From Saturnia japonica (taxonomy: Eukaryota > Arthropoda > Insecta > Lepidoptera > Saturniidae): a stretch of DNA of 64,000 nucleotides. Each line of letters opens with the position of its first letter. The first letter of the stretch is position 1. The notes under the pieces were generated by a model. It was not told the DNA's origin, searched no databases, and saw only the letters and a list, made by a program, of their open reading frames with translations. Location of the stretch: assembly GCA_033032175.1 (NCBI GenBank), contig CM065316.1, forward strand, positions 6,604,115 to 6,668,114, written 5' to 3'. Shown in pieces: positions 22,460-37,500 of the stretch. Position numbers and translations under genes: made by a program.

Positions 22460-25320
22460 TTATTGGATATACTGATCATATTCATGAATTAATTAACCAG
22501 CCAGGTGTGGTGGTTACACATATGTTCATGTGCGTACATATAAATAAATTAGTTTTTGAGCAACCCCATCTTGTTGTTTACTTCAGGTGTTTGGACACTA
22601 GTTATATCAAAACTCTCTATATGTCTCTGCTTTTATCCATAAGTTAAACAAGTTACTTAGTTAGGCTAATGCTTGACTAGTGAATCCACAGACATGAATA
22701 GAGAGCATTTAATTGGCCACAACTGATGTGGTCTGACCTGTCAACTTTTGCTTGTGGAGTCAGACATATGGGTCATCAATTGAGTCGTGTTGTGTTTTTG
22801 GTTTGTGTAATGAATAATACGCCAAATGAAATTAAAATTTGAGATGGGCCGAATGTGGTTTATACCGAAGCCGAACTTCGGTCGAATGTTCGGTTCGAAC
22901 TCATATCGAAGCGGAACTTCGGCTGAAGTTTATTTCAACTATATACGATGTATTTGACATTTATCTTGCGTATCTCTCGCTTACTTCTTCTCTCGGTCTG
23001 TTACTTCTTCAGAACCCAACATATTCGAATTAATAATTTCTCGAGGTAAAACAATGCAAACAAGCTATAATTTATATGATGGAGTCAAGGCGTGATATTT
23101 ATCTGCTGTCGTTTTCTGGCTATATTGTATCTACACACCTGCTTCTTATCAACCAACAAATTTAGCACCAGAAATTTTGTTCTTACAGCAACCTTATATT
23201 ACTAGCATATTGTACGTTTTTCTGCAAGTGGAAAGTCGATGGCCTACATTTTATGCAAATTCATGAATCCTTAGCAGAAATTATAGCATTGGATAACCAA
23301 CTATGTATTTTCAATTTTGCATTTAATTTTCGTCAGGACTAAGTGTAAGTAGATATCGAAGTTTGGGAGAACTTCGTCATGTTAACAAAACTGAACTGAA
23401 CTTTGGCTTCGTACGAACTTCGGCCCATCCCTGATAAAAAAAATTCATTTAAAATTCGGGGAACAAAATTTAAAATGTATGTACCTTATTTTGCAAAGCA
23501 CACCAAATTAAATTCCTAGTTTCCTGATATGATGTTTCTTTAGGGTGTTGATACTCTTTGGTTACGGTCTGATCATTGACAGCCAAACTTCCACTGTTCT
23601 TTTCTAATCTTTATTAACCGCAAAAAGAAAAGGAAGAAGGGTTTAGTTATGTGTTGACTAGGATTCAAGTCATCTAGTCGTAAAATAGTTGGAAGTAAAA
23701 AAGGGGTTCACACAACTACGCAAAACGCATTTTCCCCCGAAACCAAGAGACACTCAATGCACAATTTTCCATGTAAGATGTGGAGTTCACTCTTGCCATT
23801 ATTCTCTAAATACTTCGCTCGACTGGTTCCTCTTGATATTTGTCCTCAGATATATTATCTGTTTACAGATTTCATCCATTTTTGATATGTGGTCCATAAA
23901 TGTCAAGGTTAATTAGTTATTTTAATTAACACTAATATCTTATTAAGGCTACCCTACTATCTAAAAGTGTTTGTATCGAAAACCTAATCCAAACTCTTGT
24001 TTTGTTATCAGCGACTGTTCAACCTAGAGATTACTGGAATTGAGTAAGTCATAATTATTGTAGATCAGATTTTTCTCTGGAATTTGCTGTCTGCCAATGG
24101 ACAATGAGATTACATATTTTATGTAAACGTTTTAATTAATACTTTAATTTTTTTCAAGAATTATTTTAGTTATCGCTATTCAATGAATTTCTAAAACAAC
24201 TGTATATTAAAATATATTTATCGGAAAATTTAATAAGCAACCGAATAGTCCATTTCTGATGTTTATTTGTTGACTCTGCTAGCACTGTGCGTGACTATAC
24301 TTTCTGCATAGCGTAAGTTGTCATTCTTACTCCGCTAATGGAGAAATCGAATTATCAATTGTTGGTACTATGTTATAAATATTCTCTATAATATGTTGAA
24401 AATAACTGGGGACAGTATGAGATAGGGACATTTGTGGTGTACAATTTACGTAAATATAAATTTGTTGTTAATTGGTTTTACCTCTATGGCGAGTGCATAA
24501 TTTGTGCAAAAAAGTATATTGTGCAGGTATCGCAGCTATATAAGCAATATACGATACATTTAAATACAACTTTATTGAACTCTTATACTTTCTCGATAGT
24601 ATGTCTGAAGTATTTGCTCCGAAGTTACTTTAAAAGTAAAAGCAGTGAGCCTCAAAGACAATAAGAATTACCAATAACTCTGGAGGTTCTGTTTTTTGTT
24701 ATTTTATAAGTACATAATACTTTTTCTCACAATGCCTATCGCGACGAATATTAAAGTTTGAAACCAGGCCTGGGCGCCGCGCCGCGCCTTAGGGATTGAG
24801 CAGAAGCGTCGCGGTCTGTAAAACCCTTCTGCTTTCTCTTCTCTGGTCTCTGAAAACGAAGTGATTTTATACGGTTGCTAGTTCCTGTTGTTTGTTAATT
24901 CTAAGTCTCAGATTGTATTTAATTTTTTAGTATAACAGTATTTAACTGTAATCGTTACTGTGTCTGATCAATGTCAATATAAACATAGTTTTGACTAGTG
25001 CGCCATGACAAAATGCTAAACCTGCAAGTGCGTCCACAATTGAAATTGTTTGGGAACCCCTGGTTCAACTGAACATAAATAATTGCATATTTTAACTATA
25101 AAAAAGTTATGCTTAAATTTTCATAAAAGGTGTAATGTGACCATAAATAATTAAAAAACTAAAAAGAAAACAGTGTATAATAACTCAATTAGGTTTCAAT
25201 TTATTAAACAAATATTGTGAAGGCGCTATGTCGTATTTCCGGAATCGGTTCATCGTTTTTACTTGGTCCGTTGGATGCGACAATTTGAAGAGACATTCCT
25301 CTGAGTAGCAGAGGTCATCA
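22460..25320. other. Intergenic region with a MITE at 22843-23431
   Basis: No convincing gene. The MITE is bounded by GATGGGCCGAA at the left and its inverted form TTCGGCCCATCCC at the right, and both ends are rich in CGAACTTCGG palindromes. The remainder is AT-rich. Near 24775 there is a short GC-rich block (GCGCCGCGCCGCGCC). Confidence 0.5.
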
Positions 25321-25574
25321 GTGCTCGGTTTGTTTGGGGGCCGCCTGCCGGGTGCAGTGGGCGCACAACACGGATCTCGCGGTGCCCCGCTTCCCCTTCA
25401 CTCAGTAAGCCCGTGCGTGGAGGTGTGCATGCGCTCGCTGGCTCGCCAGCGCCAGCGCGCGCGCGGTCTGCCACACAACGGCAAAAGCTAGTCTAGTCCG
25501 TAGTCTTGCGCGAAACACCGCGCTCGCACCTTCGCGCGAGGCCATGCAACGCGTAAACGCACTCATACAATATT
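25320..25574 (+). promoter_or_regulatory. GC-rich promoter / 5' UTR region of the Regnase gene (putative)
   Basis: About 250 bases of strongly GC- and CpG-rich sequence in an otherwise AT-rich region, directly upstream of the short first coding exon at 25575. Such islands often mark promoters in insect genomes. No TATA box was identified. Confidence 0.4.
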
Positions 25575-28500
25575 ATGTACGCGATTGACAACTTACAGGT
25601 GAGCGCGTATTCAATGCTCCGTTAACGTGCACCAGATTGTAGACATCCGATCATCATAATCCAACAACTTCATACACCGAATTGCGATTTTACGTACACC
25701 AATCAAATTATAATGATGTTCATTCACAAATCGGCTGATATAACGATCCCGGAAGTAGAGCCGGTCCATTAACGTCATATGTGTAAACTAATTTGTGTAG
25801 ACGAATCTCGCATTGTCTTTAGATTAGTTACAATAGTTGTTTTATGTTAGATAATGATCGTGGGGATATCCGCCTTGTAAATTATTATCATACGTGTTAT
25901 CACATGATAATATAGCGATCGTTATTCACGCTCTGTGTTTTACATGAACGTCATTTTATTTTATTGTTTTTGTTAGATTTGTGAAAGCTATGTTTTTAAT
26001 TGATGTGCAATCTTCATCTGCTGTCTTCTATTCCAAGTGTCGCAGATCCGGCAATGTTTCGATATCGCCGACTTTCACTCCGCCTCTGAGAACACCAGTA
26101 GTAATTTATATTCGTTCGTTATCTGCATCTGATCGTGGAATGGATTTTAACGGAGGCGTGTACTTTTGAGTTTACGTTTCCGCGAATTTCATGTTTTGCT
26201 AATTCCGTTGAAATACTTGTTTAACAACAATCATTAGTATCTACGTCATCGAATTAAATAGACTATTTGCTTCATTGGAGATAATAATAGTTTTTTATGT
26301 AGTCATAAGATTATTGTGTTTCATTTAACAGCAAGAAGATGCTTGTTAGTTAATGTTTCCCCTCTATTGACAACTTTCCATCAGTGCGATGGCTGAAGGC
26401 TACTTATGTACGCACTGACTATATGCACTCGCGGATGTTTCGTAAGTAAACAAACAAATAGAATACAAAGGACGTCACTTTCGTTATATTGTAACGATGT
26501 TGAGTAACGTTAAATGATTTTATCCTATGTTGGTAGCACGTGAAACATATCTTTAACTGTTATGACCTCGATTGACTTTTTTCTTATTGTTAATGATGTT
26601 TAAGCGGTTGTGAACAATTTACTTTATATCTTTAAAGTTTGTCAATATTAGATTGATCTTATCACATTATGTTATATTCATGAAATGGTAATTTGACAGA
26701 GAAATTACTACAACTCTTTTTTCTTCAATGTTAATGAAACAAATCGGATTGAAAGAATAATGCTATTTCTATAATAAATAATAATATCAGCCTGTAAGTG
26801 CCGTACTGCTAGGCAACGGCCACTTCCCGTGGGAAGTCACCATGCCAGACCACGACGTATTGACAATTTCTCGACCGTAGAAATTTCGTTTTTTTTTACC
26901 TCGCACAGTGGAACATGGTACTAAAAGAACATTTCTTAAGCGGTTCACCTTCACCGTCCGCGGATTATGTTACCATTTAAAATGAGTAAATGTTCGCAAA
27001 CTCCAAAAAATCGTTGATACTTGCTTGAGCTCAAATCTGCGAACATCGAATCGATATTCTGCTGATCAAACCACTAAACTATCACGACTTTTTTTATTTA
27101 TATGACAAATAAAAGAGTAGTATAACTTAATAACAGCATTCTGTATCCTTTGAAATATATCTTTCTTGTATCCGGTATAATTATATTCTGATGTAATGAA
27201 TATCAATAACAACGCAGATTAAAACATTGTTCTTTTATGATTTTCTGCTTATGACAAAATAATCGTCTATTAACGTTTAGTTTTTATTTTTTATACATGC
27301 ACAAACTGTGTCTGCATCTTCTCATGTTGGTATACAAAACTTCACAAAAGTAATTTCGAGAATCATTTCACAAAAATAGTGTCGAGGTGGTCGTGTGGCT
27401 TAGACCAACGAAATATCGATTCGTTTTCTGACCAACCAACGGTTTTTTCGGAATATGTGTATATTTACTAAATTGTGTACAAAAGTGCTTATTGTGGGTG
27501 TTCGTTAAAAGATAGACGTATAGTCTCTCTGACATTTTTGTAGGTCTTTTCAATGTCTTCAATTGTGTAGTACATTAATTTACTATATCTCTTAAGGTTT
27601 ACTCAGCGTAAGCCATTTAAGCGTTCGAAATGATTCACCGTAACCAGTTTTTTTATTTGTGCGGAACCCTAATTCTTTTTCTAAAATAAAAGTAGCCTAA
27701 GTTACTCCCTACAACATCAGCTATTTATCAGAGAAAGTCCCGTCAAAATTGGTCCAACCGTTTCGGAGATTACCCGGAACAAACAGACAGGCAGACAGAC
27801 AAAAAATTTATAATTGTTTTTTTTTTGTTTAACTTACAGTGATGAAAGATAGCCATAGAAAATATTTTTTAATGAAAATAAGTTATTTTACTATACTAAT
27901 AACAATAGCAGTCTGGTTAAGTCTTTAGAGGAATAAATTTTGGGCTAAAAATTGGAACGTCCGGCCAAAATCGGAATGTCTGGCAACGCTGTACTAGTAG
28001 ACATTAGTAATATATTACCTTATGAACTAAATAATACATATTACTAATGAATTACATTAATATGGAATATAGGGGCCTACCAAGTTTTTATTGTTCAAAC
28101 CTATTCCCAATCATATGTATGAATTTTTAATTATTTATTTATTTCAGGAAATCTACAGGTCTTAAATTCTAACATACATACATACATACATACATACATA
28201 ATTAAGTTGACATATTGGCTTAGCCAAAATGTTTTCAATCGTATAACAATAAAGATATAACAATCTTATACTCCCAACGAAATTATTAATTAAGTAATAT
28301 TATTTGCATGAAAAAGAACTCAGAGAGTCTGATAAAATAAAAATAAATAAATAAAATTAAGTCAAGTAGCAGATTAACACTATTGATTCTTACTCAAAAG
28401 AACCTCAAAACAGATCAATTGATTTAAATGCAACTAATAAACGTGTTTATTGCGTTTTATTTAAGTACGCTCTTTTTATTTTATCTGTTCTTTTTTTTCG

Positions 28501-31500
28501 GTTTAGTTTCCTGTGGTATTACCAAAACGATTTTAACATTTGTTTTTCATAAATTGTATCCTCCAAAACCGATTTAACCGATTTTATATTTTATATCTAT
28601 GCATTCTAAACACTCATCTTATCATAGTCTCAAATGAATGCTATAGTAAAAAAGGGTCCACGATTAGAACTCTATACCAGCATGGTTATTATTATTGTAT
28701 TTTTGTTAAAACATGATCAATTTTATAGATTGCGTATTAGGAAATAATATTATTGTGATCCTTGACCCTATCGTCGTTTCCTTATTTATTAAATTTATTT
28801 TTTCTTCTCGTGTATTATTGTACTAAGCGTTTAGGCGAAATATATTAAAAATTACCAAAGCGTGCGTAAAGATGTGTGTGCATAAAGTGCAGTTCACAGT
28901 GAGTTTTAGGTCAAATGGTTAAACTAGCAGGATACCAAACTGATTTGCACGAGATCGAGCTTGAATCATGTGCAATAGTTTTTGAAATTTAAGTAGGTAC
29001 ATCAGTTATTTAATTATATTTTATTAGTTACTTGCTATGCCCTACGGCTTCACCCGTGTAAATTATATACGACAAACATCGCCAACGCACCTGTGTAGGC
29101 AATTTATTATACTTTGTGTAAAACTATCGTTATTTTTATGAATAATAAATTATTTTTTAAAATTTAAATATAATCTATGTTACTCGCTGATACTGTAGCT
29201 TTATATTAGTGAAAGAATTATTAAAATCGGTCCAGTAGTTTTTGAGTTTATCCATTACAAACAAAAAATAAATCTTTCATTTTTATAATATTGATTGATA
29301 TAGACTAGCGGTGTGCCCGCGGCTCCACACGCATTTGATATTACGAGTAATTATTTACATCCCGTAAATTTATTTTTACTCATATTATTGACAGTTCATA
29401 TAACTATATTGTAGTTTATCAATTGAGAAATGACATATTATGTTCCTCGTATATAAAATTTCATGAAAATCGGTTATGAATATATATTTTTTTCGCGATT
29501 CCTAAATATATTTTTGACGTTCCTTAAAGCCTATCAATTATGGAATGACGTATGCTTCCCGTCTACAATATTTGATTAGAAACTGTTGAGAATTTATGGT
29601 AAAATTAAATATATACGAGATCTAAATAATTATTGACAATTCTTATAATCGATTATTGATGGAATTACATACTTCTCGTGTACAAAAATTCATTAAATTT
29701 GGTCAAGAATTAACAAATAAGCTTTATTGAAAATTCTTATACCTTATCAATTGACCAATGGCATAAACATCCGGTGTACAAAATTTCATAAGAATCGGTC
29801 AAGCCGTTTTTGAGTTAATTTCGGACATACATACAAACAGACAGACAGACAAAAAAAAATAATGGCTTATTCGTGCTCATTATCATTCATATAGTGACCC
29901 CCATCGAAAAATTTGAAAAAATAGACTGTAACAGACAACTAAAGGTTTATTAATATAGGTAAAATTAACTAATAAATAACTAGCTTTGCCCGCGGCTCCA
30001 CATGTTTTAAATACAAAATTATTATTTATGAAGAAGATATCGTGATATTATAGTCCATCTAGTAGTTTTTGCGTGATGCGCGCACAACACTAAACCTCAA
30101 CCATTTTATTTATACACATACCATGTACATTTATTTATTAATAAAATCACTATTAACCGCGTAGAGAAGATCGTAAAAAGGTACATGCAAGGTGTGCATA
30201 ATATTTAGTAAAAAAAAATAAAAATTTAGCCAATATTCAATTGCTCCAAGTAAAACCTACGTACTTGAAGGAATCCCGAGAGTTGGCCAGTTGGATCTTG
30301 ATAGGAAGCGAATTCCACTGTCGTGCTGCTTTACGGCGAAAGATCGATCGTGGAAATTAGTATGATTACTTGGTATCCTAAGAATTAAAGAATCGGAAGG
30401 TCTTTTCTATTTTGCGTGTCCGCGAGAGATTAAGGAGTAAAGAAAACAGTATGTATTCTTATATTCCTACGTTGTCGCATAGGCAGCTATTTCAACCTGG
30501 CACAGAATTCAGATACATGATCAAACTTCCAAAGACGGAACATGAAACGGATACAGTTATTGAGTAGATGATCAAGTTTATTTAAGAGATCTTCTGAGGG
30601 TTTCAAATAGGGTTCGTCTGCATAATTCAGAAGAGGGAGAAAAAGGGTATTTACTAGGGAAATCTTTGTATCAACAGGAAGAAAGTATTTCAAATGCATG
30701 AGACAATAAAAAGAAGCATAAAATTTCCTACTAACTTCTTTGGTCTGCCCAGCATAATTTAGTATCGATGATGATACCAAGATTTTTCACCGTAGTTGAG
30801 TAGAGAATAGTAGGTACATTTATTGTATTGAAAAGGAATCAATGAATTGAAGTCAATTTTAACAAGCTATTTTGAGCGCCCAATTATAATTGATTGACAC
30901 TTCGTGGAATTAATATTAGTCCCGTAAGTTTCAGACCAGGTAAGTAAACTTGAGAGGTCCTTGTTGAAATTGTTAAAAAATTGTAAAAAATTTTAGCTTC
31001 TTTATTCCGCAATGCAGATACAATTGCAGTTCGTCAGCATAGAGATGGTAGTGAGATTGTAAAATAGACATAAGTAAATTAATAAAAATGAGAAAAAGTC
31101 GGCGATAGAATGCCGCGTTGGGTAATACCAATTTTAGAGCTCACCAGTCTAATTCGCCATCATTGACGCGAAGAGCATGGTGACTATCTCGGACATAAGG
31201 TGACTCCAGCGCTAAGGGAGAAAACTGAAGACAAGAAAGAGCGGCAATCTAGAAGATCATGGTCAACAGCATTAAATGCATTTATAAAATTTATAAGAAC
31301 TAATACTGTGACCATAACTTTTTCCATACTAGTTCTAACGTCTTCCGTGATCTTGAGCAGAACAGTAGTGTAGTACTGTGGGCGGTTCAGAAGCTAGACT
31401 GAAATTGATTTAATAACTCGTCAGTGAGGAAAGAAGTAACTTGCTTATTGAAAATACATTCCAAAATTTTAGAAAAGAAGGGAAGAGTAGAGATTTTTCG

Positions 31501-34500
31501 AAAATGATTAGGAGCTGTGTGGTTGCTAACTTTAGAAAGCGGTACAATATAAGCATTCTTCCCAGAAGCAGGATAAAACCCCGTGGTTAAAGAAAAGTTT
31601 ATGATAGTAGTCACATGTGAGAGAATAAACGTATCAATATATTGCAGCATGAAACGACCAATATTATCACAACTTAAAGCTTTGGAATGGAGAGAAAGAA
31701 ATACTTTTTTAAATTTAATATACAGTAGTAGGGGAACCTCAAAGGACGGGGTAAACAAGCAAGAAGTTGAAAAGTAAGATTTTTAACACTCAGCGCGAGC
31801 TTAGAAGCACTTTAAAATGATTATTTAATAATTTCAGGTCAATACGAATTTTATCGTCCGTATTCGAGGGCTTGGATAATCCGAGTGACTAAAAATTTCC
31901 ATAAGCCAGCAGGTGCGGATATTTCAAGTTGCTTATAAATATAGCGGTTTGGCGTTACGGCACACGCTTGTATTTGTTCCTTAAGGCCTTGTACGGCGCC
32001 CAATTTTCATCAGACCTGTGACATTTCAACTTACGAAAGGAACGATCACGCTTTGACATTTCCCTAATTATTGGATCTGAAATCTAGGCAGCAGGAAGAT
32101 GCTTGATTTTTATGGGACGAACTGGAGCATGACGTTCAAAAAGATCAACAACAGTTCTGTCAGTTATTTTTGAGAGAGAATTATAGGTTTAGGTGTCATC
32201 ATTTTAAGGGAGGCAAATATCAAATCATGGTGCGAGAAGGCTGGCGCCAAATGTTGTCCATAATTAGATAAGAGGTTTCATTTGTATACAAAAAATACGC
32301 GTTGTTACTTGTCTTGTCATAAAGAAATGTTTCAATAATTGATATTGAACGGTCCCCAAGTAAATGAAAATAAAAAAGATATCTATTACTCTTCCACCAT
32401 ACTTCGATATGTGTTATTTATCTGATCTACGATTAATAATTGTGCGTCAATATTCGATAGTTGCCCTTTTATTTACGTCTGATCCAAACATCTTGGCGTC
32501 TGATAATTGCTCCATTGACGTCATTAACTGATTTCTAATGACTTGAAAATCAAGGCTAAATATTATTTGAAAGTGTGTAAAATGTATTTGCAATCAATAA
32601 TCTTGCAGAGAATTATCATTGTAATCGGTTTTTTTAGAATACACAGCCTAAGCTAAGGAACTTAAGGAAGTAACAAAACTACAAAATATACGTATATAAT
32701 ACTAGTAGATAACATTTTTTTTAATGATAAAAGGAATTTGTTATGACGACTGAATGTTTATGTGCATTCTGTAATATAGATATTCTATAAATAACATGGG
32801 TGCGTACGTACGTATGTAATAATATTAATATCTGGGCGACCGAACATTGCTCGGTGACTTGAAAAAAAAAACTATCTAGGTATACTTGGAATATAAAACT
32901 ATATCTAAATACAAAGTTTCATCCAAATCGTCGGAGCCGTTTCCGAGAAACCAATTACATATATGTATACAAGAATTGGTCACCTACTATAAAAATATAT
33001 GTATAAAGTGTGTCGCGTGCTCGCATCCTGTTCGGCGTTGACGTCATATCGCACGAGGTGGCGCGCATATACGTAGCCAGAATGCTCCTACTCTATTGGC
33101 CGCTCTTATCTCTCCAACGAACCAGCGATAGAATTTCTCCTCTACAAACGGCACTTATTGTATTTACTCACCCGCAGACGTTCTTTATCGGCAAAACGAG
33201 TACCACCAGCTCTCGCCACTCGTTAGTTGTTTTTTTAATTAACAAAGTAACAAACAGTCTCATTATAAACATGTATCGGTGGTCTAAGCAAATTAAACTG
33301 TAATTTTAGTTGAGTTTAATTACAGATTAAAAGTGTCACAAACGGTAGTTAATTTTGTCATATCAGCAATAAACATAATTATGTCAGAATTAATAGTTAG
33401 AAGGCTATTAGAAGGTGGTTAATATATTATCAAATCCAATGATCGTGGATTCGCTTATCCGGATCTAATAAACAGACAAACAAGACTGCGCCGTACAAAT
33501 TCATATAGTAACTACGAAATTGAATATTTTTCTCCGTATAAAATAATTTTAATCGATAATTATCACGATAACCTTTGTTAATTTTTGTTGTAAACGCAAT
33601 GCTGATAATTTATTTTAAAATTCCTTCAACATATTATGCATGACGCACTATTATTATGTTGGTGCATTTGTTTCGATTTTAATTTTCATATTCTCGCATT
33701 CTTTTTGAGTTACAAGTTTCATTGTTTTTAATTTAAATATAATTTTTAGTCTTAGGTTTTATTATACCTTAAGTTAAGAGAAGATATGCGCAAGATTACT
33801 ATCTTCCCTCGCTTAGCGGAGGAACTGGCACTCAAGTGCAGTTGTCGGAACACAATTTTCAAGTTGATGGTCGTAGCTAGCCAAAATCCCTACTACAATG
33901 CTATGGTTTCATCACAATGTTTTCCTTAGTGTAAGGGGTTTCGAATTACATCTTCAGCACTGAGACACCCAAGCCGACCTCATCTGCACGTGGTGCACCC
34001 TGATGAGCAACGAACGAGGAAATGGCGATAGTGGGATGAAACGGCCGTTATAGTGACTCGCTTTTGCGTTTCGGGATCAGCCTGGGCATATCCTGTTAAA
34101 TTAATGCAGGCCGTTGATGAATTTTGATCTCTTGGTCGTCGCCGTTGTGTTTAGATTATACTGTGCTTTCTATTAGGCACAGTACCGACAATTTGCCGTG
34201 TTACTATAAAAAAATGCTCAATCTCATTGTAGAGATTCGAACTCACCTTGATCGGCATTCATTGTTATTATTAAAAAAATATTATTATAAATTACTTATA
34301 CTTAAATAACGCGTTTGGAATTTCAATTAAATAGAAATATAATCGGCGTGGCTAATCTATACTATTATTATAAAGCTGAAGAGTTTGTTTGGTTGAACGC
34401 ACTAATCTCAGGAACTACTGGTTCGAATGGGAAAATTATTTTAGTCTTCGATAGACCATTTATCGAGGAAAGCTACTTATAGGATATATAACATCACGCT

Positions 34501-37500
34501 ACAACCAATAGGAGCGGAGCATCAATGAGAAATGTTGCAAAAACGGGAAAATTTATTCCTTTTGAGAGCTTCCATTATGTAAAGCAGACGAAATAGCGCA
34601 GGTCAGCTAGTTAAAGTATAAAATCTTAAGTTAAAACAAAAAGTATTAAAATAACAAATAATATTTTTTTTCTGCTTGCCGTTTCAATGTTCAATGTCAA
34701 CTTTCCCTGAGAAGAAAAAATTAAGTAAATAAAAGTGTATAATGCTAATTACCCATTTACAATTTTTCTATGTATAAAAGACATTGTAAAAAATGCTTCA
34801 TCTTAAAATAGACGACCGCGGTTATAGCCACTTAGCACGTTACGTCACGTGCGTTGCTATGTTTACAAGATTAGGCTAACGATTTGAATAAATTCGTCAG
34901 AAAGCGGAACTCGCGCGTACGCCGCGCCGCGCCGTCCTACGTTCCCCGAGTGACGTAACAAAGTACAATTAGTTTAATTTATTACCATACTAGCTGTGCT
35001 CGCGTGGAATACAGAATACCGTCGATCGGGCACACGTGCGAATCTTGCCGCTTGCCGTTCCCGGTTATTTTAAAGACAAAAATGCTTTTTGTTGGTGATC
35101 CAGCGCTTTTTTGTAAGTCTTTTTGATGTCTACAATGGTACCTACATTCATTTGATATATCTCTTATGGTTTACTCAGCGTAAGCCATTTAAGCGTCCGA
35201 ATTGATTCACCGTGGTACCAGTTTTTTCTTTATTTACGCGGATTCCTAATTCTTTTTCTAAAATAAAAGTAGCTTAAGTTTTTCCTTATAACATCAGCTA
35301 TCTGCCAGTGAAAGTCCCATCAAAATAGGTCCAACCTCTTCGGAGATTACCCAGAAGAAACAAACAGACCAAAATTTTAAAAATTGGTGTTTTATTCTAA
35401 GTACCGTATATACTTTCATATTTGTGCATTTAGTAAAAAACTGTTACTATAACATTACATACAGACACTTAAATTTGATTAATTATAGCACCTGACCGCG
35501 GCCTCATTCTCATTCGAGATTATATTTTTCTTTTTTATCAGGGGTGTACAAGCTTATAGCGTCGTGTCCGACGATCTACTACGAAATATTTAGCTAGCAA
35601 GTGATCGACTTCCAACGTATTACTTTATTCTTTTTAGGGTTCCGTACCTAAAAAGGAAACCCTTAAAGGATCACTTCATCTGTCTGTCTGTCAAGTGCCA
35701 AGACCTTTATTCTAGGGATGGGAAAAAAAATCGATAAATCGATGTTTTCTTCTATAATTGTTGTTTTATATCGTCAATATTTTTAAATACAATATTTTAT
35801 TATTAATGGTTATTTTAGAGTATAGAATTCATATCAGTTTCATTATATTTTTGAGGCAAATCGCAACTTTGGTTTTTCGTATTTAATATTACTCTCGCTC
35901 ATGGTTTATCTCATAAAATCCCGCCATAATCTTCATAAAATTCAATATAAACACAATAGCATTTGAATTTTGTGTATAGGTCTTGTTGAGTACGAAAATT
36001 AATTGTATATCTGTACTGTATGTGTGATGGCAACTTCGGTGCGGCTCGGTTGGCGAGCTCCATCAATCAATCCGGATTTATTTGATTAAAAAAAAAAAAT
36101 GCATTAATAATGCCTTCCATGTGGAAGTTTTTTTAGAAAAGACAACTTTGAGTTAACTTGTGTACAAATAACGATATATCGATGAAATTAATATCAAATG
36201 CTCCAATCCCTGAGAGTTCTGAAAAAATGTGCATGCACATAATGTTTATAAAATTTAGAAGATGCTCTGGTCTTGAGAAGTACTGCTAAAAGTATCCGAC
36301 CTGTACCTGTAACTTCGCACTAGCATTATTTTTCGTCATGCAGCTCCTGGTATCCTTTGAAGTAGTCCCCCTTGGACTGAATAAGACGCGCTCCCATCGG
36401 TGCTTTCACATCCTGATGCAGTTCTGGTAATCGGTTTTCGGAATGACCATGAGAGCACGCGTCGAATTCGTTTCTACCGACTCTCTGTCGTCAAACCAGT
36501 GTCCTTTGAGTGCGATTTTTAATTTTGGGAAGAGCCAAAAGTCGCTGGGGGCTATTTCGAGGCTGACGGAGTTGTTTAATATTGTGTTTCGCTAAAAACT
36601 GTTGCACGAGGTGGGATGAATGCGCTGGCGCGTTATCATGGTGAAGAAGCCAGTCGCCACTCACCCAAAAACGCGGCCATTTCCTTCTCACCGCGTCATG
36701 CAATCTTTTCAGAACTTCGCGGTAAAATTCTGTATTGATAGTCTGATCTTTCTATCCATATTCGTAATGCACGATACCTTAGAAATCGAGGAAAATAATT
36801 AACATAAACTTGATGTTGCTGCGACTCTGACGTACTTTATTCGGTCGTGGCTCAAATGAATGCTTCCATTATGAGAATTATATTTTCGTTTCGTGGTCAT
36901 AACCGTAAATTCAGACCTCGTCACTGGTAATAATCTTCCGGAGCACATTTTCATCATCAATGACCATTTCCAAGTTGTCCTGAGCTATTTTGAAGCGAAA
37001 CCTTTTCTGCTCTACTGTGAGCAATTATGGAATGAATTTCGGACAAACGCGTGTCATTCCCAAATTGTCGGTCAGGATGTTCAAGACACAAAAGATTTCG
37101 GAATTCCGAGATCATCTTCTATCTCGCGCATTTAGCGTAATAGCGAATTGCACACGCTCGATATTTTTCGGTGTTATTGCGCTCCAAGCTCGTCCAGAAC
37201 GTGGATCGGTGTCAACGTTCGTGCGACCGTTTTTGAATCGCTTGTACCACTCCTTTATTTGAGTATTGCCCATAGAAGCAGCTTCAAAGGCCTCCTGCAT
37301 CATTTCGATAATTTCTACACAACTCTTTCCAATTTAAGAGCAAAACTTTAAGAAAATTCGTTGTTCCGACCTCTCGGTCATTTTCAACGATGTCAAAATC
37401 CGACGAACGTTACATCGACACTACGTAAAGACACGCTGCGCTCGTAATAACAAATCTTGTCGGTAGTCGTGGTAGCCGATGACTTCGTGAAGAGTCACTT

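Noticed and set aside
25259..25474. Minus-strand 71-codon frame
   Set aside because: Produced by the GC-rich promoter-like block; no homology recognised.
28173..28202. CRISPR-like or other spaced repeat array
   Set aside because: It is a simple CATA microsatellite; no spaced repeats were found anywhere in the window.
33010..33303. Plus-strand 97-codon frame in the Regnase intron
   Set aside because: No motif, no splice context and biased composition; more likely chance in a GC-richer block.
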